In this document: piece by piece, positions 1 to 5,612 of the stretch
Layout of the letters: the number at the start of each line of letters is the position of its first letter
How positions within the stretch are numbered: the stretch's first letter is position 1
Source of the DNA: Proteobacteria bacterium UBA6920
Lineage (GTDB): Bacteria; Pseudomonadota; Gammaproteobacteria; SG8-11
Direction of reading: 5' to 3'
Length of the DNA: 9,097 bases
NCBI GenBank assembly: GCA_002448875.1
Contig: DKAS01000067.1
Coordinates: forward strand, 1-9,097
Notes under the pieces: model-generated
What the model saw: the letters and a program-made list of their open reading frames with translations, nothing else
Told to the model about the DNA's origin: nothing
The model's database searches: none
Position numbers and translations under genes: made by a program

Positions 1-26
1 TCATGGTCATGGTCATGGTCATGGTC
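1..26. repeat. Hexanucleotide tandem repeat (TCATGG) encoding His-Asp
   Basis: TCATGG repeats four times plus two bases (1-26), coding for the alternating His-Asp of the DmeF loop on the minus strand. It reaches the window edge, so its full length is unknown. Being in steps of six bases, copy-number change would alter metal-loop length without a frameshift. Confidence 0.8.
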
Positions 27-482
27 TCCATGATGGTGCAGCAGGATGCCACTGAGGATATTGACCGCCAGACCCACACAGGCTACGACGATGGCTTCAT
101 TAAACAATATCACCTGCGGACTGAGCACACGGGATACCGACTCCAGGGCCATCACCAGCGCCACCACCGCCAGCGCCACCGCGCTGGCAAATCCTCCCAG
201 CACGCTGACCTTGCCGGTGCCGAAGCTATAGCGCGGGCTGCTGGCGTGACGCCGCGCGTAACGGTAGGCAAAGACGGCAATACCGAACGCCGCCACGTGC
301 GTCGCCATATGCCAGCCATCGGCCAGCAGCGCCATCGACCCCAGCGCCAGGCCGGCAGCCACTTCCACCACCATCATGGCCGCGGTCAGGGCCATGACCC
401 GGGCCGTGCTCTTTTCCGCCTGCCGGGGGTCACTGCCGAAATCGTGGGAATGCCGCCAGGGGGCAAGCTCATCCGCATGCAT
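1..482 (-). CDS. dmeF: Cation diffusion facilitator, DmeF-type Co/Ni efflux (5' part only)
   Basis: Inner-membrane proton-driven exporter of divalent metals. The DmeF branch is known for Co2+/Ni2+ export. The first 160 residues are visible and the C-terminal half lies beyond the left edge. An N-terminal WRHSHDFGSD stretch (9-18) is typical of DmeF. Hydrophobic segments near 28-48, 52-73, 96-116 and 129-148 fit TM1-TM4. LADGWHMATH (53-62) matches the TM2 metal site, reading HxxxH (H58, H62) where zinc CDFs usually have HxxxD. A His/Asp loop begins at H149 (HHHGDHDHDHDH), as expected between TM4 and TM5. The ATG at 482 is chosen, with GGAG at 493-496 ten bases upstream; a GTG at 485 is in frame and equally possible. 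It is transcribed divergently from the dmeR-like repressor, with a shared operator. The family is certain, while the Co/Ni preference is inferred from the subfamily. Confidence 0.9.
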   Translation of the reverse strand, partial: MHADELAPWRHSHDFGSDPRQAEKSTARVMALTAAMMVVEVAAGLALGSMALLADGWHMATHVAAFGIAVFAYRYARRHASSPRYSFGTGKVSVLGGFASAVALAVVALVMALESVSRVLSPQVILFNEAIVVACVGLAVNILSGILLHHHGDHDHDHDH

Positions 483-509
483 CACGCTCAAGCTCCAGGT
501 TGACAGGAC

Positions 510-539
510 TTGACATACTATACCCCAGTATCCTATTTT
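510..539 (+). promoter_or_regulatory. Candidate promoter of the dmeR-like gene
   Basis: A perfect TTGACA (510-515) is followed after 18 bases by TATTTT (534-539). The inverted-repeat operator fills the spacer, so a bound repressor would block it. Transcription would start at about 546, which is the proposed ATG itself. No clear Shine-Dalgarno lies before that ATG, so a leaderless or nearly leaderless mRNA is possible. A second TTGACA at 500-505 has no well-spaced -10. Confidence 0.5.
515..531. promoter_or_regulatory. Probable RcnR/DmeR-type operator in the divergent promoter region
   Basis: Inverted repeat ATACT-N7-AGTAT. Read on the minus strand, the core is TACT-GGGG-TAT-AGTA, 15 bases. 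Known RcnR sites have the form TACT-G6-N-AGTA, also 15 bases, so arm sequence, length and G-tract position all agree, with G4 in place of G6. It lies between the -35 and -10 candidates of the repressor gene and covers a possible -10 for dmeF. Metal-released repression of both genes is therefore the natural reading. The repeat is seen directly; the function is inferred from the family. Confidence 0.75.
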
Positions 540-546
540 CGGACAA
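517..546 (-). promoter_or_regulatory. Weak candidate promoter of dmeF
   Basis: On the minus strand, TTGTCC (541-546) and TATAGT (517-522) are 18 bases apart, each a partial match to the sigma-70 elements. The -10 overlaps the inverted-repeat operator. This would leave a leader of roughly 30 bases carrying the GGAG before the dmeF start. The sequence match is modest and the call rests mostly on position. Confidence 0.3.
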
Positions 547-824
547 TGAGCCACACATTGCGCGACAAGGAAAAACTGCTCAACCGGACACGTCGGATTC
601 GCGGCCAGATCGAGGGTGTGGAGCGGGCCCTGGTGGAGGAAAAAGAGCCGTATTCCATCCTGCAGACGGTCGCCGCCTGCCGCGGCGCGCTCAACGGCCT
701 GATGCTGGAAATCATCGAGGGACACGTGCGCCTGCATATCCTCGACGCAAGCAGCCCGCCAAGCACGCACCAGGATGAGGCCGTAGACGAGTTGATGAAA
801 ATCGTCAAAGCGTTTCTCCGTTAA
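546..824 (+). CDS. dmeR: RcnR/CsoR-family metal-responsive repressor, DmeR-like
   Basis: 92-residue all-helical repressor of the CsoR/RcnR/FrmR family, which binds DNA as a tetramer and releases it on metal (or, in FrmR, formaldehyde) binding. It opens with MSHTLRDKEKLLNR and carries RRIRGQIEG (16-24) and CRGALNGLM (45-53), both strong family signatures. His3, His60 and His64 match the nickel/cobalt ligands of E. coli RcnR. The family's near-universal Cys35 is replaced by Pro (EKEPYS, 32-37); the only Cys is at 45. The ATG at 546 is preferred over an in-frame TTG at 510, because MSHT is the usual start and His2/3 is a ligand in the family. There is no good Shine-Dalgarno. It is divergent from dmeF with an operator between them, so it probably controls both that gene and itself. 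The following methyltransferase is likely co-transcribed. Confidence 0.88.
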   Translation: MSHTLRDKEKLLNRTRRIRGQIEGVERALVEEKEPYSILQTVAACRGALNGLMLEIIEGHVRLHILDASSPPSTHQDEAVDELMKIVKAFLR

Positions 825-843
825 CCAAAGCCATGGAGCGAGC

Positions 844-1503
844 ATGAAACCCACCCCGCAGGATCACCACTCTCATCATCACAAGCATCCCGGTGTCATT
901 CTGAACTGGGCACGCCTTTACGATATGCTGGTCAACGTGCTGTTCCTCGGACGGGAAAAAGCGGCGCGCGAACACATGCTGGATCTGGCCAAGGTCGGCA
1001 GGAACGACAAAGTCCTGGACGTCGGTTGCGGTACCGGTACCCTGGCGCTGGCCGCCGTGCGCCGCGTGGGCGGCAGCGGCGCGGTCAGCGGCATCGATGC
1101 CGCGCCAGCGATGATCAAACGCGCGCAACGCAAGGCCCAGCGTCTCAAGCTGCCGGTCAGTTTCCAGACCGCGGCCGCCCAGGAACTGCCCTTCGCCGAT
1201 GCCAGCTTCAGCGTCGTGCTGCTTACTCTGGCGCTGCATCATCTGCCGGACGATAACCGCGCCCAGGCATTGCGCGAAATCCACCGGGTACTTAAACCCG
1301 GCGGCCGGCTGCTGATCGTGGAAATCGGCGGTAACCGCCGCCCGGGCAACGAGCTGGCGCCGGTAACCTTGCTGCACGGCCGGCGCGCTCAGAGTATGCT
1401 CGATGAAGCCGTACAGCGAGCGAACGGCGCCGGCTTGAAAACGCTGGCCACGGGACCGCTGGGCTACAGCGCGCTGGGCTACGTGCTGGCGCGTAAAGAA
1501 TGA
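844..1503 (+). CDS. Class I SAM-dependent methyltransferase with His-rich N-terminus
   Basis: 219 residues, a UbiE/Methyltransf_11-like fold. Motif I is VLDVGCGTGTLAL (57-69), the acidic residue after strand 2 is in GIDAAPAMI (83-91), the motif II/III region is SFSVVLLTLALHHLP (121-135), and LREIHRVLKPGGRLLIVE (143-160) is the usual post-motif. The substrate cannot be told from sequence. The N-terminus is unusual: DHHSHHHKH (residues 7-15) has six His in nine positions and could bind metal. GGAG at 835-838 lies five bases before the ATG. The gene starts 19 bp after the dmeR-like stop, so the two probably share a metal-controlled transcript. The fold is certain; a role in metal or metalloid handling is inference from the His tract and the context. 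Confidence 0.85.
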   Translation: MKPTPQDHHSHHHKHPGVILNWARLYDMLVNVLFLGREKAAREHMLDLAKVGRNDKVLDVGCGTGTLALAAVRRVGGSGAVSGIDAAPAMIKRAQRKAQRLKLPVSFQTAAAQELPFADASFSVVLLTLALHHLPDDNRAQALREIHRVLKPGGRLLIVEIGGNRRPGNELAPVTLLHGRRAQSMLDEAVQRANGAGLKTLATGPLGYSALGYVLARKE

Positions 1504-1506
1504 CGC

Positions 1507-2592
1507 TCACGGGCGATGCGCGGTGTTTGCCACGGAATCGATGACCGCCGTTTGTTCCAGCACCGATGCCGCGGCCGCCGCGTCGGACCGGGGATAGACC
1601 CTGGCATATTCCGGCCGCAGACTCAGGCCGGCGCTCTCGCCGGCCGCCGGCACCGGCTGGGTCCACGGCACATCCACCGTGACACACTGCCCGGACACCG
1701 TTTCGATGCACTGCACTTCACGCACCGCGCCCCGGTCCCGCACTGCGTGCACCCATACCCGCAGGGCCGCCGCTTGCGGCGGGCAAAAACTCAGATGATG
1801 GGCCTGCAGCGCTATTTCGCCGCCCGCCGGCAGGGGTAGCGATGCCGACCAGCCGTCGCGCTGGAAGATCTCCAGCGGCAGAACATTTCTCCAGCCGAGA
1901 ATGCGCGCTACCTGGGCACTGACCGGCGCCGCCATCACCGGTTCGCGCGGACCGAATTGCAACACCCTGCCGCCGGCCATCACCAGCAGATAATCACCCA
2001 GAGCGATGGCATCGCTGAGGTCATGACTGACCACCAGCGCCGGAATGGTGATCTCGCGTATCAGGTCCGCGACGCTGCTGCGTATCTGATCGCGCAGCGT
2101 GGGGTCGATGGCAGAAAACGGCTCGTCCAGCAGCAGCAGTTGCGGCCGGGTAACCAGGGCGCGCGCCAGCGCGACCCTCTGCCGCTGCCCGCCCGACAGA
2201 CGGGCGGGGAAGCGGTCGCGCAAAGCGGCAATATCGAGGCGCTGCAGCCATTGCTCGGCATGGGCCACGTCGTCCGCGCTCTTCACCCCGAAGATGATAT
2301 TGCGCCAGACGCTGAGGTGCTCGAACAGGGCGTAATCCTGAAACACGTAGCCGATATGCCGGCGCTGCGGCGGCAGATGCAAGCCGCGCTCGCTGTCGCA
2401 CAATACCTGCTGATCATTGACGATGCAGGCGCGCTGCGGCGCATCAAGTCCGGCGATATAGCGCAGCAACGAGGTCTTACCGCTGCCGGAGGGTCCCAGC
2501 ACCACGACGCTGTGGCAACCGGACAGGGTGAAATCCACATCCAGACTGAACTGGCCGCGCCGCGCAAACAAACGCACCTGCAGCCGGTTCAC
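1507..2592 (-). CDS. modC: Molybdate ABC transporter, ATP-binding protein ModC
   Basis: 361 residues; energises molybdate import with ModB and ModA at the inner membrane. Walker A is GPSGSGKT (33-40), the Q-loop Gln is at 85 (VFQDYALF), the signature is LSGGQRQR (132-139), Walker B is LLLLDEP (152-158), the D-loop follows at SAID, and the switch His is H190. After about residue 230 comes an accessory beta-rich TOBE/Mop-like region (RNVLPLEIF, then LRVWVHAVRDRGAV, ending SLRPEYARVYP), which normally binds or senses oxyanion. The start is GTG at 2592, overlapping the modB stop by four bases (GTGA), so translation is probably coupled. The last about 25 residues (Ala-rich) go beyond the usual domain end. 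The 3' end faces the methyltransferase gene with 3 bp between stops. The modAB context decides molybdate over other oxyanions. Confidence 0.93.
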   Translation of the reverse strand: MNRLQVRLFARRGQFSLDVDFTLSGCHSVVVLGPSGSGKTSLLRYIAGLDAPQRACIVNDQQVLCDSERGLHLPPQRRHIGYVFQDYALFEHLSVWRNIIFGVKSADDVAHAEQWLQRLDIAALRDRFPARLSGGQRQRVALARALVTRPQLLLLDEPFSAIDPTLRDQIRSSVADLIREITIPALVVSHDLSDAIALGDYLLVMAGGRVLQFGPREPVMAAPVSAQVARILGWRNVLPLEIFQRDGWSASLPLPAGGEIALQAHHLSFCPPQAAALRVWVHAVRDRGAVREVQCIETVSGQCVTVDVPWTQPVPAAGESAGLSLRPEYARVYPRSDAAAAASVLEQTAVIDSVANTAHRP

Positions 2593-3269
2593 CCGGCACC
2601 GCCCGCGCCGCGCCGATGCTGGATGCTGTACACCGTGAACAATACCACCAGGGAGAACATCAACAGCGCGAAGGCATAGGCGTGGGCGCTGGCATAGTCC
2701 ATCGCCTCTACCATGTCATAGATGCTGATAGCCACGACCTGCGTCTGCCCCGGAATGTTTCCGCCCACCATCAACACCACCCCGAATTCGCCGACGGTGT
2801 GCGCGAAACCCAGCACCGACGCCACCAGCACACCACGCCCGGCCTGCGGCAGCACCACGCGAAAAAAGGTGCGGCTGCGTGACGCCCCCAGGGTCCAGGC
2901 CGCCTCCACGGTGCGGGGATTGACCGCGGCAAACGCGGTCTGTAACGGCTGCACCACGAACGGCAGGGAGTAGATGCAGGAGGCGACGACGATGCCGGAA
3001 AAAGTAAACGCCAGCGGATGTCCGAACAGGCGCTGCCACCACTCGCCCACCGGCCCGTTGGCGCCGAATAGCACCAGCAGGTAAAAACCCAGCACCGTCG
3101 GCGGCAGCACCAGGGGCAGCGCGGTAATGGTTTCGAGCAGAGGTTTCAAGGCACTGCGGGTACGCGTCAGCCACCAGGCCAGCGGCAGACCGCAGAGCAG
3201 CAGCAGCACGGTGGTCAGGGCAGCCAGCTGCAGGGTTACCCAGACGGAGGTGAGATAGGAGATCAGCAT
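2589..3269 (-). CDS. modB: Molybdate ABC transporter, permease ModB
   Basis: 226 residues, about five membrane helices, forming the molybdate channel as a dimer. An N-terminal hydrophobic segment (about 8-33) ends in LPLAWWLTRTR. TALPLVLPPTVLGFYLL (about 50-66) is a clear ModB signature. EAAWTLGASRSRTFFRVVLPQA (about 122-143) is the EAA loop that contacts ModC. AHTVGEFGVVLMVGGNIPG (about 157-175) is also typical of ModB. The length is normal for the family. The ATG at 3269 lies 18 bp after modA. I see no strong Shine-Dalgarno there, so translation may be coupled to modA. It overlaps modC by four bases. Confidence 0.95.
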   Translation of the reverse strand: MLISYLTSVWVTLQLAALTTVLLLLCGLPLAWWLTRTRSALKPLLETITALPLVLPPTVLGFYLLVLFGANGPVGEWWQRLFGHPLAFTFSGIVVASCIYSLPFVVQPLQTAFAAVNPRTVEAAWTLGASRSRTFFRVVLPQAGRGVLVASVLGFAHTVGEFGVVLMVGGNIPGQTQVVAISIYDMVEAMDYASAHAYAFALLMFSLVVLFTVYSIQHRRGAGGAG

Positions 3270-3287
3270 GTGAACCCGGCCACTGTC

Positions 3288-4055
3288 CTAGGGAAACCGG
3301 TAGCCATAATGCTGTCCGAGGTACTCGCGTACCGTGGCGCTTTGCAGAAAACGGGCAAAATCCCGCACTTCGTCCCGTTGCGCCGCCGGGCGCAAAACCA
3401 CCGCCTGCTGCACCAGCGGGGCATAGCTGTCCGCCGGCGGCAACCAGTAACTGCCACCGCCGGTGCCGGCGATTTGCGCGTAGGCAACCAGCCCCAGCGC
3501 AGCATTGCCGGTGGCCACGTACTGATAAGCCTGGGTGATGTTTTCCGCGATCAGCAGTTTGGCCTGCAGCTGGTCGGCAAGCCCGGTGCTCTGCAGAAAC
3601 TGTAACGCCGCCCTGCCATAGGGAGCGATGCGCGGATTGGCGATAGCCAGACGATTGAACGCCGCCGCACGCAGCAGGGCCAGGCCGTCGCCATGTATCG
3701 CCTGCGCATCACTGCTCCACAATGCCAGCTGACCCAGGGCATAGGTGAAACGACCGCCCGCAGCGACCTTGCCCTCGTTTTCCAGACGGGCGGGAGTTTC
3801 CTCATCCGCCGCCAGCAGCATATCGAAGGGTGCGCCCTGCACGATCTGGGCGTACAGCTTGCCGGTGGAACCGCTGCTGATCGTTACCTGGTGACCACCC
3901 TGGCGCGCGTAAAGATCGGCGATTGCACGGGCCGCCGGCGCGAAATTGCTGGCCACCGCCAGCCGTATCTCGGTCGCCGTGCCGGCCTGTGCCAGCGCCG
4001 ACATAGCCACGACCAGCGCCAGACCCGCGACCCAGCGGTACATCCTCGTTGACAT
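3288..4055 (-). CDS. modA: Molybdate-binding periplasmic protein ModA
   Basis: 255 residues. The signal peptide runs over residues 1-24 (MSTRMYRW, hydrophobic core GLALVVAMSALA, likely cleavage after AQA). The mature part begins with RLAVASNFAP (31-40) and has SSGSTGKLYAQI (60-71), where Ser residues bind the oxyanion. GAPFDMLLAADEETP (74-88), IANPRIAPYG (138-147) and ENITQAYQYVATGNAALGLVA (171-191) are all characteristic of ModA/WtpA-type proteins. The ATG at 4055 is chosen because GGAG (4065-4068) lies nine bases upstream. A GTG at 4076 would add seven residues before the signal peptide without a better ribosome site. This is the first gene of modABC; the 85 bp upstream carry no convincing ModE palindrome and only a weak promoter. 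Confidence 0.95.
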   Translation of the reverse strand: MSTRMYRWVAGLALVVAMSALAQAGTATEIRLAVASNFAPAARAIADLYARQGGHQVTISSGSTGKLYAQIVQGAPFDMLLAADEETPARLENEGKVAAGGRFTYALGQLALWSSDAQAIHGDGLALLRAAAFNRLAIANPRIAPYGRAALQFLQSTGLADQLQAKLLIAENITQAYQYVATGNAALGLVAYAQIAGTGGGSYWLPPADSYAPLVQQAVVLRPAAQRDEVRDFARFLQSATVREYLGQHYGYRFP

Positions 4056-4064
4056 AGTCCCGTA

Positions 4065-4068
4065 CTCC
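4065..4068 (-). promoter_or_regulatory. Ribosome binding site of modA
   Basis: GGAG on the minus strand, nine bases before the ATG at 4055. It supports that start over the upstream in-frame GTG at 4076 and over the internal ATG at 4043, whose GAGG would abut the start codon. Confidence 0.6.
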
Positions 4069-4140
4069 AGCGCCACCCGGGTATACTACCGCGATGGTTA
4101 CGGCGCTGCCAGCCCCGCTCGGAAGGCAATCTCGCCTGCT

Positions 4141-4905
4141 TTAGAACCAGAGGGTCACGCCGACCGACCCGCCATAATCGGCGGCACCGTCATTTAAACC
4201 GGCGAACATGCCCCCACCCAGGGCATAGTCGCGGTTGAGAAGAAAGAAAGCCAGCACATGCAGCTCCAGGGGGTCCTCGGCGTCGCGCACCGTGGCGGTG
4301 CGCCCCTCCAGCGACACCGACACCCCGGCGCGACCCACGCCCTTGAACAGTGCGAAGCCGAATTGCCGGGAATCCTCATAGTCCACCGTCGGCGCATCGC
4401 CCACCCTGACATACCCCAGATGCACATTGCCCTGCGCCCCGGAGAACTGCCGGCTGAACCCGGCATACAAGCCCACATCCGTCTGTCCGGTGCCCAGGCC
4501 CTTGCGCTCGTCCGCCACCGGCAGTTTCACCGACAGGGACACAGTCGTCGCCAGCCCCGCTGACGCCTGCTCGCTCAGTCGATAACCGCCGCGCAGCAGC
4601 ACATCGCCCGCGCCGGATTCGCTGCCGGCGCCCGCCACCGACAGGGAGAGGTAGGAAATGCTGATGCCGCCATCAAACTTCCGCCCCAGCAGGCCGCAGC
4701 TCAATCCCGTGCTCTGCAGTTCGCTGCGCACACTGCCGCCGAAGCTCCCGGTGTCATAATTAACCGCGAGTTCACAATATGCATTGTCGGCGGCCGCGAC
4801 CGAATCGCCGCCGAACAGGGCGACGGCGACCAGCAGGCCGCCGCCCACCCGGCATCCTGCCGGGCGGACATAACGGAATAAACGCAGCGGCTGCACCGTG
4901 ATCAT
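4141..4905 (-). CDS. Putative outer-membrane beta-barrel protein, transporter-like, function unknown
   Basis: 254 residues. The long, basic N-region (R8, R11, R14, R19) is followed by a hydrophobic stretch GGGLLVAVALF (21-31) and a likely cleavage after SVAAA (35-39), so it is exported. The mature part alternates polar and hydrophobic residues with many Gly and aromatic residues, and ends in VTLWF with a terminal Phe, the usual BAM signal for outer-membrane barrels. SVKLPVADERKGLGTGQTDVG (125-145) resembles the 'MetA-pathway of phenol degradation' barrel family (PF13557-like). Two mature Cys (44, 70) could form a disulfide. ATG 4905 has only AGG directly against it; a GTG three codons in has AGGA about eight bases upstream and is an alternative. 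It starts 30 bp after the Met-rich gene and ends 85 bp before modA, so co-transcription with either is possible. The substrate is unknown. Confidence 0.75.
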   Translation of the reverse strand: MITVQPLRLFRYVRPAGCRVGGGLLVAVALFGGDSVAAADNAYCELAVNYDTGSFGGSVRSELQSTGLSCGLLGRKFDGGISISYLSLSVAGAGSESGAGDVLLRGGYRLSEQASAGLATTVSLSVKLPVADERKGLGTGQTDVGLYAGFSRQFSGAQGNVHLGYVRVGDAPTVDYEDSRQFGFALFKGVGRAGVSVSLEGRTATVRDAEDPLELHVLAFFLLNRDYALGGGMFAGLNDGAADYGGSVGVTLWF

Positions 4906-4935
4906 CCTGGCACCGCATCCACTGCGGCCAGGACG

Positions 4936-5376
4936 TCAATTAGGACCGGCTTTGGCCTGTGCCTGCTCCAGCATCTGGGTCATTTCCCGCACCTGCAGCT
5001 GCAGCTTGTCGACATCCTCCTTGCTGACCCGCTCCTGCTGCATTTGCCGCGACATGGTCTGCAGCCCCTCCGCCATGCGATCCATGATCCGCGCCATCTC
5101 CTGCGCCTGGGTGCGGTTCATGGCCTGCTCCTGGGCGGTGGTACGCGTCATGTTCTGCATCATGTTGTTCATGTTCTCCATGATCTGCGACATATTGCGC
5201 ATCATCTCCCGATTGGTCAGTTGCTGCTGCGTCATCTGCTGCTGCCCCGCCTGCTGCTGTTGCTGCTGCGTGGCCTTCATTGCCGCCGCATCCTGCTTAG
5301 CCGCGTTTTTTCCCGCGTCCGCCTGCACTACCGACGCCACCATCATCGCCAGCACCACCGCAAAAAATTTTTGCAT
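4936..5376 (-). CDS. Secreted Met/Gln-rich coiled-coil-like periplasmic protein, function unknown
   Basis: 146 residues. A clear signal peptide (MQKFFAVVLAMMVASVVQA, cleaved after 19) is followed by a low-complexity, helix-forming mature part. Residues 37-52 are mostly Gln. From 58 to 112, Met recurs at 3-4 residue spacing (58, 62, 66, 69, 73, 76, then 94, 98, 101, 108, 112), and a more ordinary heptad (V122, L125, V129, M132, L136) follows. I count 18 Met in 127 mature residues and no His, Cys, Phe, Tyr or Trp. The open frame runs upstream to 5697 without a stop, but AGGAG (5384-5388), the signal peptide and loss of sensible sequence upstream all place the start at 5376. It sits 30 bp before the outer-membrane protein gene and is likely co-transcribed. 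A periplasmic chaperone, envelope spacer or Met-based Cu(I)/Ag(I) binder are all possible; I do not recognise a family. Confidence 0.8.
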   Translation of the reverse strand: MQKFFAVVLAMMVASVVQADAGKNAAKQDAAAMKATQQQQQQAGQQQMTQQQLTNREMMRNMSQIMENMNNMMQNMTRTTAQEQAMNRTQAQEMARIMDRMAEGLQTMSRQMQQERVSKEDVDKLQLQVREMTQMLEQAQAKAGPN

Positions 5377-5383
5377 GACACCT

Positions 5384-5388
5384 CTCCT
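5384..5388 (-). promoter_or_regulatory. Ribosome binding site that fixes the start of the Met-rich gene
   Basis: AGGAG on the minus strand, seven bases before the ATG at 5376. It is one of the best Shine-Dalgarno matches in the window. It decides a 146-residue exported protein rather than the 253-residue open frame that continues upstream. Confidence 0.8.
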
Positions 5389-5410
5389 GAATAGATTTCC
5401 GAGAATAGAT
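5389..5410. repeat. Direct repeat GAATAGAT, two copies, 14-bp period
   Basis: GAATAGAT occurs at 5389-5396 and 5403-5410 (ATCTATTC on the minus strand), directly next to the ribosome binding site of the Met-rich gene. It could be a tandem regulator site or chance; no regulator is recognised. Confidence 0.4.
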
Positions 5411-5612
5411 CCGAATGGTTTTTGCCAGTCGCGCCTCCGGAGCAGGCACCTGCTGCCACGTAAAAAAATGTGGCGCGGCCCCGGCACGACATCCGTCGCG
5501 CATCGACAGCCCAGCACTGGACAGACCACTCTAGCCACGAAACAAAGAGACTGAAAATCGGGAAAACGCTGAATCCGCTGCACTGCACCGCAACACGGAA
5601 GAATTTCCAGAA

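Larger units (their letters stand above)
5377..5612. other. Intergenic region between the ABC ATPase gene and the Met-rich gene
   Basis: The longest gene-free stretch, 236 bp. It holds the ribosome site and direct repeat of the Met-rich gene. It also has an inverted repeat AGCAGG-CA-CCTGCT (5441-5454) and, right beside it, a hairpin of GCCACGT (5455-5461) with ATGTGGC (5468-5474) around a six-A loop. Neither hairpin is followed by a T-run on either strand, so they are not standard intrinsic terminators. No convincing -35/-10 pair was found for the Met-rich gene, though a promoter is expected here. No small gene is evident. Confidence 0.6.

Noticed and set aside
1..26. CRISPR-like repeat
   Set aside because: Contiguous 6-bp units without spacers, coding for His-Asp in frame.
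1957..2679. Plus-strand open frame of 240 codons
   Set aside because: Antisense to modC and the end of modB; no plausible domain or start signal.
4056..4140. ModE-type operator before modA
   Set aside because: No palindrome resembling the ModE consensus was found in these 85 bp.
5455..5474. Hairpin with A-rich loop as an intrinsic terminator
   Set aside because: A seven-pair stem is present but no T-run follows on either strand; the As are in the loop.
4898..5554. Plus-strand Cys-rich open frame of 218 codons
   Set aside because: It lies antisense to the Met-rich gene; the Cys and Ser runs merely mirror Met/Gln codons. It has no ribosome site or domain.
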